DNA from: Cordylochernes scorpioides
Lineage: Eukaryota > Arthropoda > Arachnida > Pseudoscorpiones > Chernetidae
DNA: 64,000 nt
Direction of reading: 5' to 3'
NCBI GenBank assembly: GCA_030710605.1
Contig: CP092879.1
Location: forward strand, 20,227,582-20,291,581
Positions within the stretch are counted from its first letter, which is position 1, and every line of letters starts with the position of its first letter. The notes beneath the pieces were generated by a model that was given only the letters and a program-made list of their open reading frames with translations, did no database searches and was not told where the DNA came from. Positions 60,944-64,000 of this stretch are shown piece by piece. Position numbers and translations under genes: made by a program.

Positions 60944-61384
60944 TTATTTTCCCAGCTTCTTAAAAACAGTCAGGGAACAATGGGTTTGGATTCTTTTAGT
61001 AAGCGTTTTGACAACTGTTATTTTATGTCCTATTGGATTGTATGATCTGAAGTGTAAATATGAAGGTTTTAAATTTTGTTTATAATATACTGAAGTATGG
61101 TATCTTTCAGGAGTTCTAATTACAAGAATATCCAGGTATGGTAGTGCTTGATTGCTTTCAGTTTCCATAGTAAATTTAAGGTGGTTATTATACTTATGCA
61201 AGGTTTCCAAGATCAAAAGCTCATCCTCGTGGTGATATTCACAAAATATATCATCAACATATCTCCACCACATTTTTATTCTCAAAATTTTCTGATCACT
61301 GATCCATTTATCCAGTCTGCTCATGAACACTTCAGCTGCTACAAGGGATATAGTGGACTGCCCATGGGAGACCCACATATTTAG
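60944..61384 (-). pseudogene. Penelope-like RT, C-terminal half
   Basis: The first codons correspond to the MGSP-box region but are frame-shifted (SPMGSPL is readable in a neighbouring frame). Then LVAAEVFMSRLDKWIS, KMWWRYVDDIFCEYHHEDEL (catalytic YVDD), LKFTMETESNQALPYLDILV and YHTSVYYKQNLKPSYLHFRS, ending KKLGK. These are typical Penelope RT segments (WRYVDD, LPFLD-type). The stop at 60944 interrupts the linker to the endonuclease. Confidence 0.75.
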
Positions 61385-61395
61385 ACCAAGTCCAG

Positions 61396-61600
61396 AGTAT
61401 AATATATGTTACTTTGATGTTACTTCCCTTTTCCTCTCCCTACCACATGATCTTATCATAGACAGCTTAAAAGAATTACTCGCCACCCAAAAAGTCAAGG
61501 TTCCGGAGATTAACGGATTGGTTAAAATGTTTCAGGCCCGTTTAAACATGACCAACTTTACCTGCGAAGGCAATCTTTATCAGCAAATATGGTGCAAAAT
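61396..61600 (+). pseudogene. Penelope-like RT, N-terminal part in opposite orientation
   Basis: On the plus strand: NICYFDVTSLFLSLPHDLII, DSLKELLATQKVKVPEING, FQARLNMTNFTCEGNLYQQI. FDVTSLF is the first catalytic Asp box, and F-x-C-x-G-x-x-Y-x-Q precedes the box that opens the minus-strand half. The two halves together would cover one RT, but they point away from each other from about 61390. Confidence 0.65.
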
Positions 61601-61876
61601 TTTAAATAAAAAAGATACTCATTGTGAAAATATATATGTAATTTTAATAAATAAAGATATATTCTAGGTGGTACCTAAAATATAGTTGTCATATTATTGA
61701 CTGGTTTAACCTTGTAGGATGGTTGTGACACGTTCTGGAAAGATGCAAGACGCGTCTGAGGAGAGAATCAAGGCTGAAGATCCTGCCAAACTGCAGCCTG
61801 GTGCAACAATATCGAAAAGGGTGATCGCAGTTTATAGCATTTGCTGCTTATTTTGATAGCCCTATATATTTAACTA
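61601..61876. other. Intergenic, no feature supported
   Basis: AT-rich, no clear coding. Confidence 0.3.
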
Positions 61877-62048
61877 GATCACCTAATGGTGTTCGATTAA
61901 ATTAATGTGGAATGCCACTCTCATTTTAAATAAATTCACGGTCTACTAATCGACGTTCATCTACAAATGCTATAATACCCTGAATTTTTATTTTAAATGA
62001 AAGTGGCACATTCCACATCTATTCAATCGAACATCATTAACTGATCTA
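61877..62048. mobile_element. MITE or foldback with ~58-bp TIRs
   Basis: Left AGATCACCTAATGGTGTTCG ... GTGGAATGCCACTCTCATTT; right is its imperfect reverse complement (AAATGAAAGTGGCACATTCC ... CGAACATCATTAACTGATCT). Confidence 0.75.
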
Positions 62049-62078
62049 TTTAATGATAAAGTACAATTTGGATTATAG

Positions 62079-62214
62079 ATTATAGCTACAATGAGACCTA
62101 ATCCAAATAAATTAATAGCGTGTGACGTTTCGGTAACAGCGTTGTTAACGAAACGAGACACACTATTAATTTATTCGTATTAGATCTTATTTTCTGGTAG
62201 CTGTAATCTAGTTA
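62079..62214. repeat. Inverted repeat with decayed hammerhead-like motif
   Basis: Arms meet at about 62148. The left arm holds GTGTGACGTTTCGGTAACAG then CGTTGTTAAC, the same as 57084-57113; the right arm holds GAAACGAGACACAC. Only part of the core survives. Confidence 0.55.
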
Positions 62215-62993
62215 GGAAATCTAGGGATATTAAAAGAAGCAGCAGAAATCCTTAGGTCAATATTAAAGCAAAGGAACCTCTTGTTACCACAAATAAAAAT
62301 CTCTGTCTATCGTAATAGGCAACAATGTTGCCATTTTATACTGAAGAACAAAGACTACTGTACTGCAATGATATTAACGGCATTTTCAAAACTACAAATT
62401 TGCTACAATTCTACCGAGTAAAGAGTCTATATTGATTTATCTAAATGAAGTTTGAAGCCTGCTACACTATGGTATTGTATTACCTTCCATACCTGTTGCC
62501 TATTCAATCCAAATGAAAGAAAAAAAATCGACCTTTAAAAAATTCTTAGAATTGTTGAATATTATATGATAAATTGTATTGAAATTTTATTGTGTTTTCG
62601 GTGATTTTAAAATTATTGAATTTTATAGGACCAGCAGAAGGGAAACACAAAGTATCATTATATTTTATGCAAGTGAGACAGCAGAGACAAAAATAATCAT
62701 TATATGCAAAAAATGTGACATGAAAGAAGTATGTTTCGCTTAGGTGAACAAAACGTTGAAAATGAACCGCTTGTCCATTAACTAAAAATGCTTCTTCGCC
62801 TTTTACACATAAAATTAGAGTTAATGAAAATTTGTGTAAAGGTTTTAAATAAAGATAATGATATATGCTGTCAAATATTTAAAGACTAAATTTTCAAAGA
62901 TTAGTTGTTCTAAGATAATGAAGGGTATTTTCATTGGACTTCGAATTCGTTAACAAATAAATGAGGGAGAGTTTATTACAACATTGAAAGAAG
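62215..62993. other. Intergenic, no feature supported
   Basis: AT-rich. The part after about 62640 might belong to the decayed element with the coding fragment at 62994, but I see no ends. Confidence 0.3.
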
Positions 62994-63390
62994 ATGAGAA
63001 AATGCTTGGCTTTTGCGTCTTTTGTCAAACACCTTTTGGGTAATATTGAATCACCAATTTATGTGAGAATCGTAGAAAATATGATTTCCAAATTACATAA
63101 GCTCGGGTGTCTAATGAATCTAAAATTGAATTTTATGAAATCACATTTAAACTCTTTTCCTAATAATCCCGGTGTAGAGAGCAAAAGTGAACGCTTTCAC
63201 CAAGATATTAAAATCATTGAGCAAATATACAATGGTCTTTGGAATCAACATATGGTGAGGATTATTGTTGGAATCTGATTTTTTGATTACAAGAAAGCAA
63301 AGTATAATAAACTTCACAGAAAAGAAATCACTAAATCTGTGAAAGTAAATTTTTTACTTCCTAAAAATATTGCTTTAGATTTCCAATAAT
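62994..63390 (+). pseudogene. Diverged relative of the 59-kb transposon protein
   Basis: The plus frame from 62994 reads MISKLHKLGCLMNLKLNFMK, SHLNSFPNNPGVESKSERFH, QDIKIIEQIYNGLWNQHMV. It aligns with LLLSYMALGCNMSLKIHFLH, SHLDFFPDILGAVSDEHGER, FHQDISSMEKRYQGKWSPAM of the protein at 59014-59835. After the stop at 63276-63278 a related frame may continue with YKKAKYNKLHRKEI. The order and spacing of SH(L)..FP and (S/G)ERFHQDI are conserved while the rest is not, which marks these as the constrained residues. No TIRs were found around this copy. Confidence 0.6.
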
Positions 63391-63595
63391 ATTTAATAAA
63401 CCAAATAAAATGTTGTTTCACATAAACAATATTATGTTAAGACATCTGATATATAAAATATTTCTTCTGAGAAAAATTTAAAAAAAGGGAAAGAAAATAG
63501 ATTTTTGAATGAAAATTTATATATACGAGTATAATAAGTTTATTATAAAATAAATAAAGCTTCCAGGGCTAAGTTTCTTGTGCAAATTTTTATTT

Positions 63596-63632
63596 TCAAG
63601 CTTTCGAACTTATTAGCCATTCAACAGGATTA
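63596..63632 (-). ncRNA. Penelope-terminus-like motif, decayed
   Basis: On the minus strand CCTGTTGAATGGCTAATAAG then TTCGAAAGCTTGAAA. Same family as 57241-57325; the hairpin is weak. Confidence 0.35.
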
Positions 63633-64000
63633 CCACGTTAATAAATTATAATGATTATACTATTTTTAATAAATTAAAATTATATTAAATTAAAATAAAT
63701 TCTAATAATTATACTATTTTTAAACACAAATTATTATTTACATATTTTAAATATTTTTAATATTTTGAAATATATTACATTCTTTATGTGTGAAATAATT
63801 AATAAGTGTTTTGTAAATATATATATTTAGGGACATAGTTATCGAAGTAGAATATATACATATGCATATGTCTATATAATAGTGTTTCTTCATTTGAACT
63901 ATCTTAGGAGTATTTTATTATGAATCAATAAGTTTAATATCATTCACTGATTCCCAAATACCCAAATATGTCAAGCCAAATTTTTAAATGTCCAATTTTT

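Larger units (their letters stand above)
60159..61395 (-). mobile_element. Penelope-like element, 3' part (RT end, GIY-YIG endonuclease, terminus)
   Basis: Minus-strand order: RT from the GSP box onward, endonuclease, then a terminal motif (GTTGAAGAGCTATTAACGCT, GAAAGCTAGCG) at about 60159-60200 that resembles the other hammerhead-like Penelope termini. The 5' part of RT is found on the opposite strand just beyond 61395. Confidence 0.75.

Overview
This window is a piece of an AT-rich invertebrate, most likely arthropod, nuclear genome. It is almost entirely transposable elements, many nested in one another, plus satellite arrays. I see no complete host gene. The only host-gene candidate is one short GC-rich first exon near 56.8 kb on the minus strand. 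The animal assignment rests on the element mix (Ty3/gypsy, Ty1/copia, L1/Tx1-like and R1-like non-LTR elements, Penelope-like elements, mariner, Helitron-like, MITEs) and on the lack of any bacterial gene organisation. I cannot name the species.

Layout. 1-7.1 kb: the 3' part of a Ty3/gypsy-type element with its 3' LTR. 7.48-8.75 kb: a 39-bp minisatellite. 9.9-15.1 kb: small DNA elements, a decayed non-LTR element with a 2A-like motif in ORF1 and a foldback insertion carrying two hammerhead-ribozyme-like motifs, an ORF1-only non-LTR derivative, a Penelope endonuclease fragment and mariner remnants. 15.3-19.8 kb: a complete but dead copia element on the minus strand. 22.2-26.1 kb: a gypsy element in permuted order around a single LTR. 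26.1-27.2 kb: a small two-LTR element. 27.2-28.0 kb: a Helitron-like element. 29.5 kb: a tRNA-like cloverleaf. 30.3-33.0 kb: a 67-bp satellite.

33.0-54.6 kb: three head-to-tail copies of one L1/Tx1-like non-LTR family, separated by (AC)n tracts. The first (33.0-40.76 kb) has ORF1 but no ORF2 and is broken by an LTR insertion (TSD CTTAC) and a complete copia element (TSD GGACT). The second (40.8-49.3 kb) is broken inside ORF2 by a 5'-truncated R1-like element (TSD of 9 bp). The third (49.3-54.6 kb) is uninterrupted but frameshifted. 55-64 kb: MITEs, a SINE, hammerhead-like inverted repeats, a 1.33-kb DNA transposon with ~145-bp terminal inverted repeats and an unfamiliar 273-residue protein, and a Penelope-like reverse transcriptase whose two halves now lie on opposite strands.

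The most interesting themes are: repeated hammerhead-ribozyme-like motifs, several inside palindromic mobile units; the unidentified transposon protein with a second diverged copy 3 kb away; ORF1-only derivatives of a non-LTR family that appears to favour (AC)n sites; and a shared copia primer site matching the anticodon arm of elongator tRNA-Met.
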